Shown: piece after piece, positions 17,524 through 24,989 of the stretch
How positions within the stretch are numbered: the stretch's first letter is position 1
Layout: each line of letters begins with the position of its first letter
Assembly (NCBI GenBank): GCA_946482615.1
Contig: CAMLSF010000042.1
Span: 1-24,989 of the forward strand
Length of the DNA: 24,989 bases
Reading direction: 5' to 3'
From: an uncultured Chromatiaceae bacterium
Lineage (GTDB): Bacteria; Pseudomonadota; Gammaproteobacteria; Enterobacterales; Alteromonadaceae
Program-made: the position numbers and the translations under genes
The notes under the pieces: model-generated
The model's database searches: none
Told to the model about the DNA's origin: nothing
Seen by the model: the letters and a program-made list of their open reading frames with translations, nothing else

Positions 17524-18327
17524 ATGCGTAAGTTAGTACTTCCATTGTTAATCGCCAGTGTATTGGTGGCCAGCTGCACTCATTCGCCGACAGGCCGTCG
17601 CCAGCTGATGTTATTTGATGATAAAAAACTCAGCGCTATGGGCATCCAGACCTTTGAAGGCATGAAAGCTGAAACTCCGGTCAGTAAAAATAAAAAAGTG
17701 AATCAGTATGTGCAGTGTGTGGCGAATAACCTGCTCAAACATACAGATGCCAAATGGCAACAAACCCCCTGGGAAATAGTGGTGTTTGAAGACGATCAGG
17801 TGAACGCTTTTGCATTGCCTGGTGGCAAAATGGGGGTCTACACAGGGCTGCTGTTAGTTGCCGATAACCAGTCGCAACTGGCTGCTGTGATAGGTCACGA
17901 AATTGCCCACGTGATAGCAGGGCACAGCAATGAACGATTATCCAGTGATCAGTTTATCTCTACAGCCCTGACTGTCGCGGATGGCGCTTTGGCTGTTGCT
18001 GGTTCACCTTATCAGGAGCAAATGCGCAGTGCCTTTGGTTTAGGTGCTCAGGTGGGCATTGCCCTGCCATTTAGCAGAGCCCATGAAACCGAAGCTGATA
18101 TTATGGGGCTGGAGCTGATGGCTAAATCTGGTTTTGTACCTGCTGAATCTGTGAAGTTATGGCAGAACATGGCAGCCAAAGGTAGTGGTTCCACACCTCA
18201 GCTGTTATCCAGCCACCCGGTGCCGGATAACAGAATTAAAGAGTTGAATAAACATATGGCGGTGGCAGAAGGTTATTATCAGCAGCGCCGCAGTCAGGGC
18301 GCTTTGCCGAATTGTAATAAAGCTTAG
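17524..18327 (+). CDS. M48-family metalloprotease lipoprotein (LoiP/YcaL-like)
   Basis: Zinc metalloprotease probably anchored in the outer membrane and involved in envelope protein quality control, as known for LoiP and BepA relatives. ATG 17524 is preferred over the in-frame TTG 17521 because AAGGA lies seven bases ahead of it. The 267-residue product starts with a lipoprotein signal (MRKLVLPLLIASVLVAS, lipidated C18); Thr after the cysteine favours outer-membrane sorting. The zinc site is complete: HEIAH (H125, E126, H129) and the third ligand E190 in HETEADIMG. A C-terminal SSHPVPDNRIKEL is also typical of the family. It follows the dnaJ terminator, so it has its own promoter. Confidence 0.92.
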   Translation: MRKLVLPLLIASVLVASCTHSPTGRRQLMLFDDKKLSAMGIQTFEGMKAETPVSKNKKVNQYVQCVANNLLKHTDAKWQQTPWEIVVFEDDQVNAFALPGGKMGVYTGLLLVADNQSQLAAVIGHEIAHVIAGHSNERLSSDQFISTALTVADGALAVAGSPYQEQMRSAFGLGAQVGIALPFSRAHETEADIMGLELMAKSGFVPAESVKLWQNMAAKGSGSTPQLLSSHPVPDNRIKELNKHMAVAEGYYQQRRSQGALPNCNKA

Positions 18328-18341
18328 GGTTTAATTAACAG

Positions 18342-18360
18342 GGCCAGCGTAAAGCTGGCC
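18342..18360. terminator. Hairpin between convergent M48 and NhaC genes
   Basis: GGCCAGC (18342-18348) and GCTGGCC (18354-18360) form a 7-bp GC-rich stem with loop GTAAA; outer ACA and TGT can extend it past one bulge. It lies just after the protease gene and before the end of the convergent NhaC gene. The downstream T content is poor on both strands, so termination efficiency is uncertain. Confidence 0.45.
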
Positions 18361-18399
18361 TGTAAAATAGTTGTCCAGGCACAGTACTGCGCAGCAATT

Positions 18400-19719
18400 T
18401 TATTCATCGCCCGAGATGACTTTTTCCAGCAGAATACGTGCTATAGCAAACACTGCGAGAATTAAACAGTAGTAACTGTTGGTGACCACATCCCAGGGCG
18501 ATAAGCCAAAGCTCGCTCCCAATAACAACGCCTGGGCGCCATATGGCACTAAACCCTGCGCTATACAGGCGAATACATCCAATAAGCTGGCACTGCGTTT
18601 AGGCGTGATCTGGTGATGCTGCGCTATATCCTTACTGACATCCCCTGTAACTACTATGGCAACAGTGTTATTGGCAATACAGAGGTTACTGACAAAAGCC
18701 AGAGCGGCAATCGCCAGTTGCTGGGCTTTATTGCCCGCCAATTTTAGTTTTAATGCCAAAGCCGTGACATGGCTGGATAAATACTGCAGGCCTCCCTGTT
18801 GTTTTACAAACTCACCTAAAGCTCCCACCAGCATCGACAACAGGAAAATTTCCTGCATTGAACCAAAACCTTTGTAAATATCTTTACCCAGGTTTGCCAG
18901 CTGATAATCGGCAAATACCGCGCCTTGTAAAGCGGCCAGTACCACACCCAGCAACAACACAGCAAACACATTCATGCCTGCTACAGCCAGAACCAGAATA
19001 GCTGCATAAGGCAAAACTCCGGTCCAGCTAAAATCTTTCACTGTCACTTCGGTCTGGCTTTGTGCTAAAAAAGCGAACAAAGCCAAAGTGACCAGCGCAG
19101 CAGGCATCGCAATTTTCAGGTTTTCTCTGAATTTGTCTTTCATCTCTGCACCCTGAGTGCGGGTGGACGCTATGGTGGTATCAGAAATAATCGACAGGTT
19201 ATCGCCAAAAATAGCGCCGCTTAACAATACACCCGCCACTAAAGCCGGCTCTAACTGTGCTTGTGTACTTAAACCTACCGCTATCGGAGCTAAAGCGCCA
19301 ATGGTCCCCATAGAGGTGCCCATAGCTGTCGCCACTATGGCGGAAATCACAAAAAGGCCTGGCAATAAAAATTGGGCTGGGACTAAAGATAAGCCCGCAT
19401 TGACTACTGCATCCACTCCACCTGTAGCCTGAGCTACTGTGGCAAAAGCGCCTGCGAGCAGGTAAATGATACACATGGTAATAATATTGCTATTGCCAGC
19501 GCCTTTGACCAACACCTCTATGGATTCCGTCAGTGGCGCTTTATACAGCCAAATCGCCAGCACCAAAGCCGGGATAATAGCCACAGGCCCGGGCAACTGA
19601 TAAAAGGCATAATCAACCCCTTGTGACTGCAGGTATAAACCCGTGCCTAAAAACAAGGCAACAAACAGCAACAGCGGCAGCAAGGATAAACGGGCTTGCT
19701 GTTTTTGCGATAACGTCAT
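18400..19719 (-). CDS. Na+/H+ antiporter, NhaC family
   Basis: Inner-membrane secondary transporter, 439 residues with about 11-12 hydrophobic segments. Family signatures: TMCIIYLLAGAFATVAQATG, AMGTSMGTIGALAPIAVGLS, then GDNLSIISDTTIASTRTQGA followed by EMKDKFRENL, typical of the NhaC/YuiF group. The start is set at ATG 19719, which has GAGGA nine bases upstream. A longer frame from TTG 19788 is wrong, since that TTG is part of the promoter -35. Whether it exchanges only Na+/H+ or also an organic anion (as MleN does) cannot be told. It is monocistronic, convergent with the protease gene and divergent from the alcohol dehydrogenase gene. Confidence 0.87.
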   Translation of the reverse strand: MTLSQKQQARLSLLPLLLFVALFLGTGLYLQSQGVDYAFYQLPGPVAIIPALVLAIWLYKAPLTESIEVLVKGAGNSNIITMCIIYLLAGAFATVAQATGGVDAVVNAGLSLVPAQFLLPGLFVISAIVATAMGTSMGTIGALAPIAVGLSTQAQLEPALVAGVLLSGAIFGDNLSIISDTTIASTRTQGAEMKDKFRENLKIAMPAALVTLALFAFLAQSQTEVTVKDFSWTGVLPYAAILVLAVAGMNVFAVLLLGVVLAALQGAVFADYQLANLGKDIYKGFGSMQEIFLLSMLVGALGEFVKQQGGLQYLSSHVTALALKLKLAGNKAQQLAIAALAFVSNLCIANNTVAIVVTGDVSKDIAQHHQITPKRSASLLDVFACIAQGLVPYGAQALLLGASFGLSPWDVVTNSYYCLILAVFAIARILLEKVISGDE

Positions 19720-19731
19720 GAGTTTTCCTCT

Positions 19732-19746
19732 AAACCTGATAGGTTT
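19732..19746 (-). promoter_or_regulatory. Inverted repeat in the NhaC-gene leader
   Basis: AAACCT-GAT-AGGTTT (plus-strand reading) is a perfect 6-bp inverted repeat with a 3-base centre, between the promoter -10 and the ribosome binding site. It could be a repressor site just downstream of the transcription start, or a small RNA hairpin in the 5' leader that limits ribosome access. Confidence 0.35.
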
Positions 19747-19759
19747 TAAAATTTTTCGG

Positions 19760-19788
19760 AATATAGAGACGTCCGGAAGTCCTGTCAA
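19760..19788 (-). promoter_or_regulatory. Sigma-70 promoter of the NhaC gene
   Basis: On the minus strand, a perfect -35 TTGACA (19788-19783), a 17-bp spacer and TATATT (19765-19760), five of six matches to the -10. This is one of the best sigma-70 promoters in the window. The predicted transcript starts near 19753, giving a leader of about 35 bases. Confidence 0.78.
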
Positions 19789-20004
19789 ATAGTAAAGCTG
19801 ACTAAGCTATAGCCAAAATCATAAAAGCCATTGCTTCAGGCCACTGGGATCAGAACACACCTGGCGTCTTATTCGCTTAAAACCAGCCTAACTGAATTCC
19901 GGCATTTTGCCTATGACAGAAGAAAAACCTAAAAGAAGCTTGAACTTAAAGCGTTTCAGGCCCATATAAACCAATGAATTTCTGTTTTACACACCGGAGC
20001 TACT

Positions 20005-21159
20005 ATGTTCAATTTTTCTTACCAAAATCCAACCCGCATTGTGTTTGGCGATGGCCAAATCAGTCAGTTGAGCCAGTTGATCCCAACAGGCAGCAAAGTC
20101 TTACTGACTTATGGTGGTGGTTCTATTAAACAAAACGGTGTGTATCAGCAGGTGACAGATGCCTTAAAAGGTCATAGTTATCTGGAGTTCTCTGGTATTG
20201 AACCTAACCCAAGCCACGAAACCTTAAGCAAAGCTGTGGCCTTGGTAAAAGCTGAAAAAATCGATTTTATTCTGGCGGTAGGCGGCGGTTCAGTGGTCGA
20301 TGGCAGCAAATACATAGCAGCAGCTGCACTGCTGGAACAGGACGGCTGGGCTATTTTAGAGAAAAAAGCCCGTATCAAAGCGGCATTGCCTTTAGGTTGT
20401 GTACTGACCTTACCTGCAACCGGCACTGAAAGTAATGCCAATGCGGTGATTACCCGTCAGAGTACTCAGCAAAAGCTGGCGTTTTCGCATCCGTCTGTCT
20501 ATCCGCAGTTCGCCATTTTGGATCCAAAAGTCACGTACAGCTTGCCGGCAAAACAAATCTCTAATGGGGTAGTGGATGCCTTTGTCCATGTGATGGAGCA
20601 ATACCTGACCTATCCGGTGAACGCAGCGGTGCAGGACAGATTTGCCGAATCTATTTTACAGGTGCTGATTGAAGAAGGGCCAAAAGCTTTAAATGAACCT
20701 GAAAATTACGATGTCAGGGCCAATGTGATGTGGGCAGCTACTATGGCGCTGAATGGTCTGATTGGGGTAGGTGTACCACAGGATTGGGCTACCCACGGTT
20801 TAGGGCATCAGCTCACAGCCTTGTATGGCTTAGATCATGCTCAAACTTTGGCTGTTGTGTTGCCAGCCTTAATGCAACAACAACGAGCCAGCAAACGTGA
20901 CAAGTTATTACAGTACGCCAGCAGAGTCTGGGGTTTGCAGCAGCAGGATCCGGAGCGTCAGATAGATGAAGCTATTAGTCATACCCGGGCCTTTTTTGAG
21001 CAAATGGGGGTTCCAACCCGCCTGACTGCTTACGGACTACCGGCCTCTTCTGTGGATGAACTGATGGCCAAAGTGATGAGTCAGGGCATGGATAAGCTGG
21101 GTGAACATGGCGATATTGATTACAGCGCCAGCCGGGCTATTTTTACTGCTGCGGTTTAA
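20005..21159 (+). CDS. yqhD: NADPH-dependent aldehyde reductase / iron-containing alcohol dehydrogenase YqhD
   Basis: Cytoplasmic group III alcohol dehydrogenase that reduces a wide range of aldehydes with NADPH. In E. coli it detoxifies short-chain aldehydes from lipid peroxidation and glyoxal. The 384 residues closely match E. coli YqhD (387). The nucleotide-binding LAVGGGSVVDGSK is present, and the metal ligands map as D191, H195, H264 and H278 (GVVDAFVHVMEQ; THGLGHQL; GLDHAQTLAVVLPA). The stretch YDVRANVMWAATMALNGLIG is also characteristic. ATG follows CCGGAGC. A weak candidate promoter (TTGAAC at 19940, TATAAA at 19965) lies upstream. No adjacent YqhC-type regulator is present. dapB follows after 84 bp without a terminator, so partial read-through is possible. 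Confidence 0.93.
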   Translation: MFNFSYQNPTRIVFGDGQISQLSQLIPTGSKVLLTYGGGSIKQNGVYQQVTDALKGHSYLEFSGIEPNPSHETLSKAVALVKAEKIDFILAVGGGSVVDGSKYIAAAALLEQDGWAILEKKARIKAALPLGCVLTLPATGTESNANAVITRQSTQQKLAFSHPSVYPQFAILDPKVTYSLPAKQISNGVVDAFVHVMEQYLTYPVNAAVQDRFAESILQVLIEEGPKALNEPENYDVRANVMWAATMALNGLIGVGVPQDWATHGLGHQLTALYGLDHAQTLAVVLPALMQQQRASKRDKLLQYASRVWGLQQQDPERQIDEAISHTRAFFEQMGVPTRLTAYGLPASSVDELMAKVMSQGMDKLGEHGDIDYSASRAIFTAAV

Positions 21160-21243
21160 TTGGTAGGGCAGTTTGGTGTTGCATATCCATCCGGACTGCC
21201 GTTTAATAGCGCCCGAATAAACACAGCCACACAGGAATCACAG

Positions 21244-22053
21244 ATGAGTACAGTAGGTATTTTAGGCGCCAACGGCCGCATGGGCAGAGCTTTAGTCAGT
21301 GTAGCTAAAGAACACCAATTGCCTATTCGTGCTGCTACTGTGCGTGCTGGTTCAAGCCTGACAGGTATGGATGCAGGCGAGTTGGCAGGTTGTGGCAAAT
21401 TGGATCTGCCTTTTATTGAAACCTCAGCTGCGGCTTTTGCCTCTGCCGATATCTGGATTGATTTCACTATGCCAGAAGCCATGCTGCAGCATCTGGAGTT
21501 GGCTGTGCAGGCGAAAAAAGCGCTGGTGATTGGTGTCACAGGTTTAACTGACCAGCAGTATGAAGCAGTACAACAAGCCGCTTTGCATATCCCCATCATC
21601 TGGGCGCCGAATATGAGTGTGGGCGTCAATCTGCTGCTGCATCTGGTGCAAACCGCCGCTAAGGTGATGGGGCAGACCGCTGATATTGAAATTATTGAAG
21701 CACACCACAGATTCAAAAAAGATGCTCCTTCAGGCACAGCCATGGCGATAGGCCATCAGATTGCCAAAGCTTTGGATCGTAACCTGGCCGATGTGGCTGT
21801 TTATGGCCGAGAAGGGATCACCGGCGAACGTGAGCAAAAGACCATTGGTTTTGCGACTGTGCGCGGCGGCGACATCATTGGCGATCACACAGCGCTTTTT
21901 GCGGATCTGGGCGAACGACTGGAAATTACCCACAAAGCATCCAGCCGCAGCACTTTTGCGCAGGGCGCCTGGCGGGCCGCGCTTTGGTTGCAAAATAAAC
22001 AGCCTGGACTTTATTCTATGCAACAAGTGCTGGGTTTAGCCGACTTAGCTTAA
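21244..22053 (+). CDS. dapB: 4-hydroxy-tetrahydrodipicolinate reductase DapB
   Basis: NAD(P)H-dependent step of the diaminopimelate/lysine pathway, supplying lysine and the peptidoglycan cross-linking amino acid. 269 residues (E. coli 273). The Rossmann motif GILGANGRMGRA is at the N-terminus. The catalytic signature EAHHRFKKDAPSGTA has H154 and K158 equivalent to E. coli H159 and K163. I chose ATG 21244, with AGGAA six bases upstream; the frame is open back to 21160, but the added sequence has no family counterpart. dapB directly upstream of carAB is an arrangement also found in E. coli. Confidence 0.97.
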   Translation: MSTVGILGANGRMGRALVSVAKEHQLPIRAATVRAGSSLTGMDAGELAGCGKLDLPFIETSAAAFASADIWIDFTMPEAMLQHLELAVQAKKALVIGVTGLTDQQYEAVQQAALHIPIIWAPNMSVGVNLLLHLVQTAAKVMGQTADIEIIEAHHRFKKDAPSGTAMAIGHQIAKALDRNLADVAVYGREGITGEREQKTIGFATVRGGDIIGDHTALFADLGERLEITHKASSRSTFAQGAWRAALWLQNKQPGLYSMQQVLGLADLA

Positions 22054-22067
22054 CTTTTTGAGCAATA

Positions 22068-22105
22068 TTTTATAAAAATGCGATCAAAGCGCCATTTTTA
22101 TAAAA
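22068..22105. repeat. AT-rich perfect inverted repeat downstream of dapB
   Basis: TTTTATAAAAATG (22068-22080) and CATTTTTATAAAA (22093-22105) are perfect 13-base complements around a 12-base loop. The stem is nearly all A/T, so it would be a weak RNA hairpin; TTTC follows. It could be a poor terminator for dapB, or a DNA site for an AT-binding protein upstream of the carA promoter region. Confidence 0.5.
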
Positions 22106-22142
22106 TTTCAAAAAAGAGTTAGACCAAATAGCTCAAATCGCC

Positions 22143-22249
22143 TAGAATAGTCAGGTTTGCCTAAGCAAACTTGAATTCAAAAATTCTGGGTCAAAACGGG
22201 TGGTGAACTGCAATGTTTTTCCCCCGTTTTCTGCTGTTTGGAGGTTATT
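22143..22249 (+). promoter_or_regulatory. carA promoter/leader region with hairpins and pyrimidine tract
   Basis: A candidate -10 TAGAAT lies at 22143-22148, with no convincing -35. The region after it holds a GTTTGC-CTAA-GCAAAC hairpin (22155-22170), a broken ARG-box-like TGAATTCAAAAATTC just after it, and a second hairpin AAAACGGG (22193-22200) with CCCGTTTT (22223-22230). A strongly pyrimidine-rich tract (about 22215-22238) then runs up to GGAGG (22240-22244), the carA ribosome binding site. Arginine and pyrimidine control of carAB is well known in gammaproteobacteria; which mechanism applies here is inference. Confidence 0.4.
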
Positions 22250-22257
22250 TTGACTAA
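22213..22257 (+). CDS. Possible 14-residue leader peptide overlapping the carA start
   Basis: ATG 22213 opens a short frame encoding [14 protein letters not shown], ending at TAA 22255-22257 inside the first codons of carA, in a different frame. A weak GGGTGGTG precedes the ATG. It is rich in U-containing codons and includes one Arg codon. It may be a coupling or attenuation leader for carA, or chance; no homologue is known to me. Confidence 0.25.
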   Translation: MFFPRFLLFGGYFD

Positions 22258-23380
22258 GTCCGCCCTGCTCGTACTGGAAGACGGCACCGTATTTCGCGGT
22301 ACAGCCATTGGCGCTGAAGGTATTTCTGTTGGAGAGGTGGTATTTAATACCTCGATGACCGGGTATCAGGAAATCCTCACGGATCCTTCCTATGCTGAAC
22401 AAATCGTCACTCTGACATATCCTCATATTGGAAATACCGGCACAAACGATGAAGATGAGGAATCCGATAAAATCTGGGCCAAGGGCCTGATTATCCGTGA
22501 CCTTCCTTTGTTAGCCAGTAATTTCCGTAATCAAGCCTCTCTTAGTCACTACCTTAGCTCCCGCAATATTTTAGGCATTGCCGATATAGACACCCGTAAA
22601 CTGACCCGTCTTCTGCGCGAAAAAGGCGCACAAAACGGCTGCTTAATGGCGGGTGACAATTTAGATGAAAACAAAGCCTTAGAACTGGCCCGTGCTTTCC
22701 CTGGTTTGTCCGGTATGGATTTAGCGAAAGAAGTTTCGGTGAAAGAGTCCTATCAATGGACAGAAGGCAGCTGGACTTTAGGCCAGGGCTTTGCCAAACC
22801 AGATAATTCAGCTTTTCATGTAGTTGCCTACGATTTTGGTGTGAAACGTAATATTTTACGTATGTTGGCCGACCGCGGTTGCCGTTTAACTGTAGTTCCG
22901 GCTCAAACTCCCGCCAACGAAGTGTTAGCACTGAACCCGGATGGTATTTTCTTATCCAACGGTCCTGGTGATCCGGCACCTTGTGACTACGCCATTCAGG
23001 CCATCGAAACTTTCCTGACCACAGATATTCCTGTGTTTGGTATTTGTTTAGGCCACCAGTTACTGGCCTTAGCCAGCGGTGCTAAGACGATCAAAATGAC
23101 AGTAGGTCACCATGGTGGTAATCATCCGGTGAAAAATCTGGACACCAACAAAGTGCTGATCACAGCGCAAAACCACGGTTTTGCCGTAGATGAAGCGACT
23201 TTACCTGCCAATGTACGCGCGACTCACAAGTCGTTGTTTGATGGTACTTTGCAGGGCATTCACCGTACCGACAAACCAGCCTTCAGTTTCCAGGGCCACC
23301 CGGAAGCCAGCCCTGGTCCACACGAAGCCAGTGAATTGTTTGACCACTTTATCGAATTGATGCAACAGCGTCAGGCTTAA
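22250..23380 (+). CDS. carA: Carbamoyl-phosphate synthase small subunit CarA
   Basis: Glutamine amidotransferase subunit that feeds ammonia to CarB for carbamoyl phosphate, used by both arginine and pyrimidine synthesis. The start is TTG 22250, five bases after a perfect GGAGG, giving [13 protein letters not shown]. coli carA likewise uses a TTG start and begins [12 protein letters not shown]. 376 residues (E. coli 382). The N-terminal domain contains [20 protein letters not shown]. The class I glutaminase domain has the catalytic Cys in FGICLGHQ (C266) with H350 and E352 in GHPEASPGP. carB begins 27 bp after the stop. Confidence 0.98.
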   Translation: MTKSALLVLEDGTVFRGTAIGAEGISVGEVVFNTSMTGYQEILTDPSYAEQIVTLTYPHIGNTGTNDEDEESDKIWAKGLIIRDLPLLASNFRNQASLSHYLSSRNILGIADIDTRKLTRLLREKGAQNGCLMAGDNLDENKALELARAFPGLSGMDLAKEVSVKESYQWTEGSWTLGQGFAKPDNSAFHVVAYDFGVKRNILRMLADRGCRLTVVPAQTPANEVLALNPDGIFLSNGPGDPAPCDYAIQAIETFLTTDIPVFGICLGHQLLALASGAKTIKMTVGHHGGNHPVKNLDTNKVLITAQNHGFAVDEATLPANVRATHKSLFDGTLQGIHRTDKPAFSFQGHPEASPGPHEASELFDHFIELMQQRQA

Positions 23381-23407
23381 TTGAGATAAGAGAGACAGAG
23401 AATAGCT

Positions 23408-24989
23408 ATGCCAAAACGTACCGATCTTAAAAGTATTCTTATCCTCGGCGCCGGTCCTATTGTGATTGGTCAGGCCTGTGAGTTCGATTATTCAGGCGCA
23501 CAAGCCTGTAAAGCATTAAAAGAAGAGGGTTACCGCGTTATTCTGGTGAACTCTAACCCGGCCACTATTATGACAGACCCGGAAATGGCCGATGCGACCT
23601 ACATCGAACCTATCCACTGGCAAGTGGTGGAAAAAATTATTGAAAAAGAACGTCCATGTGCGGTGTTACCGACCATGGGCGGTCAGACCGCATTAAACTG
23701 TGCGCTGGATTTAGAGCGTCATGGCGTACTGGCAAAATACAATGTCGAAATGATTGGCGCTACTGCTGATGCCATCGACAAAGCAGAAGATCGCAGCCGT
23801 TTTGATAAAGCCATGCGTTCTATTGGTCTGGCTTGCCCACGTGCAGGTTTGGCGCATTCGATGGAAGAAGCCTACGAAGTGCTGGAAAAAATTGGTTTCC
23901 CTTGCATTATTCGTCCGTCTTTTACTATGGGTGGTTCAGGTGGTGGTATCGCCTACAACCGCGAAGAATTTGAAGAAATCTGTACCCGTGGTCTGGATCT
24001 GTCTCCAACAAAAGAGCTGCTGATTGACGAGTCGCTGATCGGCTGGAAAGAATACGAGATGGAAGTGGTGCGTGATAAAAACGACAACTGCATCATCGTC
24101 TGTTCTATCGAAAACTTCGACCCTATGGGTGTACATACAGGTGACTCCATCACTGTAGCCCCGGCTCAGACCTTAACGGATAAAGAATACCAAATCATGC
24201 GTAACGCCTCTTTGGCAGTGTTGCGTGAAATTGGTGTGGAAACCGGCGGTTCAAACGTGCAGTTTGGTATTAATCCTGAAGACGGCCGTATGGTCATCAT
24301 CGAGATGAACCCTCGTGTATCACGCTCTTCAGCTTTAGCTTCTAAAGCCACAGGTTTCCCTATTGCTAAAGTAGCAGCCAAACTGGCTTGTGGTTACACA
24401 CTGGATGAACTGGCCAACGATATCACTGGCGGCAAAACACCAGCGTCGTTTGAACCAAGCATCGACTACGTTGTGACTAAAGTACCACGTTTTAACTTCG
24501 AAAAATTTGCTGGTGCCAATGACCGCTTAACCACTCAGATGAAGTCTGTGGGTGAAGTGATGGCGATTGGCCGTAACCAGCAGGAATCGCTGCAGAAAGC
24601 TTTACGCGGTCTGGAAATTGGTGTTTGTGGTTTAGATCCAATCATCGACATTCAAGCTCCAGAAGCCAAAGAGAAAATCATTCGAGAACTGCGTGAGCCT
24701 GGTTCACATCGTATTTGGTACATAGCTGATGCGTTCCGTATGGGCATGAGCATGGATGAAATCTATGCATTGACCAAAATCGATCACTGGTTCCTGATCC
24801 AGATTGAAGATCTGTTGAAAGAAGAAGCAGCTGTGCAGGCCGCTGGTTTTGCCGGTTTAGATGAAAAACGTTTAAAAGTACTGAAACGCAAAGGTTTTTC
24901 CGATAAACGACTGGCTGATTTGTTAGGTGTGGCTGAAGGTGAAGTCCGCAAAAAACGTCACAGCTTTGGTTTGCACCCTGTGTACAAAA
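23408..24989 (+). CDS. carB: Carbamoyl-phosphate synthase large subunit CarB (5' part, runs off the window)
   Basis: The catalytic subunit makes carbamoyl phosphate from bicarbonate, ammonia and two ATP. Only the first 527 codons of about 1,070 are present, with no stop before the edge. ATG 23408 ([20 protein letters not shown]) follows a purine-rich but weak ribosome binding site. Visible are [25 protein letters not shown], the first ATP-grasp domain with the glycine-rich loop [14 protein letters not shown], the metal/ATP site [20 protein letters not shown], and the start of the oligomerisation domain. The frame is intact throughout. Co-transcribed with carA. Confidence 0.97.
   Translation, partial: MPKRTDLKSILILGAGPIVIGQACEFDYSGAQACKALKEEGYRVILVNSNPATIMTDPEMADATYIEPIHWQVVEKIIEKERPCAVLPTMGGQTALNCALDLERHGVLAKYNVEMIGATADAIDKAEDRSRFDKAMRSIGLACPRAGLAHSMEEAYEVLEKIGFPCIIRPSFTMGGSGGGIAYNREEFEEICTRGLDLSPTKELLIDESLIGWKEYEMEVVRDKNDNCIIVCSIENFDPMGVHTGDSITVAPAQTLTDKEYQIMRNASLAVLREIGVETGGSNVQFGINPEDGRMVIIEMNPRVSRSSALASKATGFPIAKVAAKLACGYTLDELANDITGGKTPASFEPSIDYVVTKVPRFNFEKFAGANDRLTTQMKSVGEVMAIGRNQQESLQKALRGLEIGVCGLDPIIDIQAPEAKEKIIRELREPGSHRIWYIADAFRMGMSMDEIYALTKIDHWFLIQIEDLLKEEAAVQAAGFAGLDEKRLKVLKRKGFSDKRLADLLGVAEGEVRKKRHSFGLHPVYK

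Noticed and set aside
21160..21243. N-terminal extension of DapB
   Set aside because: It has no counterpart in the family, and ATG 21244 has a good ribosome binding site and begins directly with the Rossmann strand.
21156..21743. 195-codon open frame antisense to dapB
   Set aside because: Cys/Ala/Ser-rich composition typical of a complementary-strand shadow of a real gene; dapB on the other strand is certain.
22170..22186. ArgR box upstream of carA
   Set aside because: TGAAT and ATTC halves are present, but the spacing is one base too long and no second box is nearby, so I do not call it as a site.
1..24989. CRISPR arrays, tRNA/rRNA genes, insertion sequences, prophage or toxin-antitoxin pairs
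   Set aside because: No regularly spaced repeats, no tRNA-like CCA-ended cloverleaf, no transposase or integrase frame and no small paired operon were found on either strand.

Overview
The window reads as an ordinary gammaproteobacterial chromosome of moderate GC. The gene set (luxS, dnaK with a sigma-32 promoter, dnaJ, dapB followed by carAB, TonB-dependent receptor, Cache-type chemoreceptor) suggests an Alteromonadales/Chromatiales relative such as Rheinheimera. That genus name is an inference from protein flavour, not something the sequence proves. I see no tRNA, rRNA, CRISPR array, transposase or prophage.

Layout. (1) 1-308 is non-coding, with a compact inverted-repeat element at 9-103 and two TGCACCAAA direct repeats, followed by a methyl-accepting chemotaxis protein (309-2351). 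(2) 2382-13400 is the accessory part and the most interesting region. A ROK-family repressor on the minus strand is divergent from a periplasmic binding protein, an RbsC-like permease, a single-domain ABC ATPase and a GH3 glycosidase in a tight operon. A TonB-dependent receptor with its own promoter follows, and then a secreted multidomain protein: lysozyme-like domain, RTX-like glycine-rich segment, InlB-type repeat and C-terminal chitin-binding CBM5/12. (3) 13446-18360 is a housekeeping and stress block: luxS (minus), dnaK, dnaJ and an M48 metalloprotease lipoprotein. (4) 18400-24989 holds an NhaC-type antiporter (minus), a YqhD-type alcohol dehydrogenase, dapB, carA and the first half of carB, which runs off the window.

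How region 2 may work (inference). The secreted protein would bind and perhaps cut an N-acetylglucosamine-containing polymer, either chitin or peptidoglycan. The TonB receptor would carry fragments across the outer membrane and the ABC system across the inner membrane. The cytoplasmic GH3 enzyme would release monosaccharide, and the ROK protein would sense product and control expression. The best sequence evidence for one regulon is a nearly identical 20-bp block overlapping the -35 of both the binding-protein promoter (3694-3713) and the TonB-receptor promoter (8293-8312), each containing an inverted repeat around AATGA. No nagA, nagB or sugar kinase lies nearby, so the substrate remains a hypothesis.

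The conserved genes carry several readable controls: a near-perfect sigma-32 promoter before dnaK, strong intrinsic terminators after the secreted protein and dnaJ, paired hairpins between dnaK and dnaJ, a consensus-like promoter before the NhaC gene that rules out its longest reading frame, and a pyrimidine-rich leader with a possible 14-residue peptide in front of a TTG-initiated carA.
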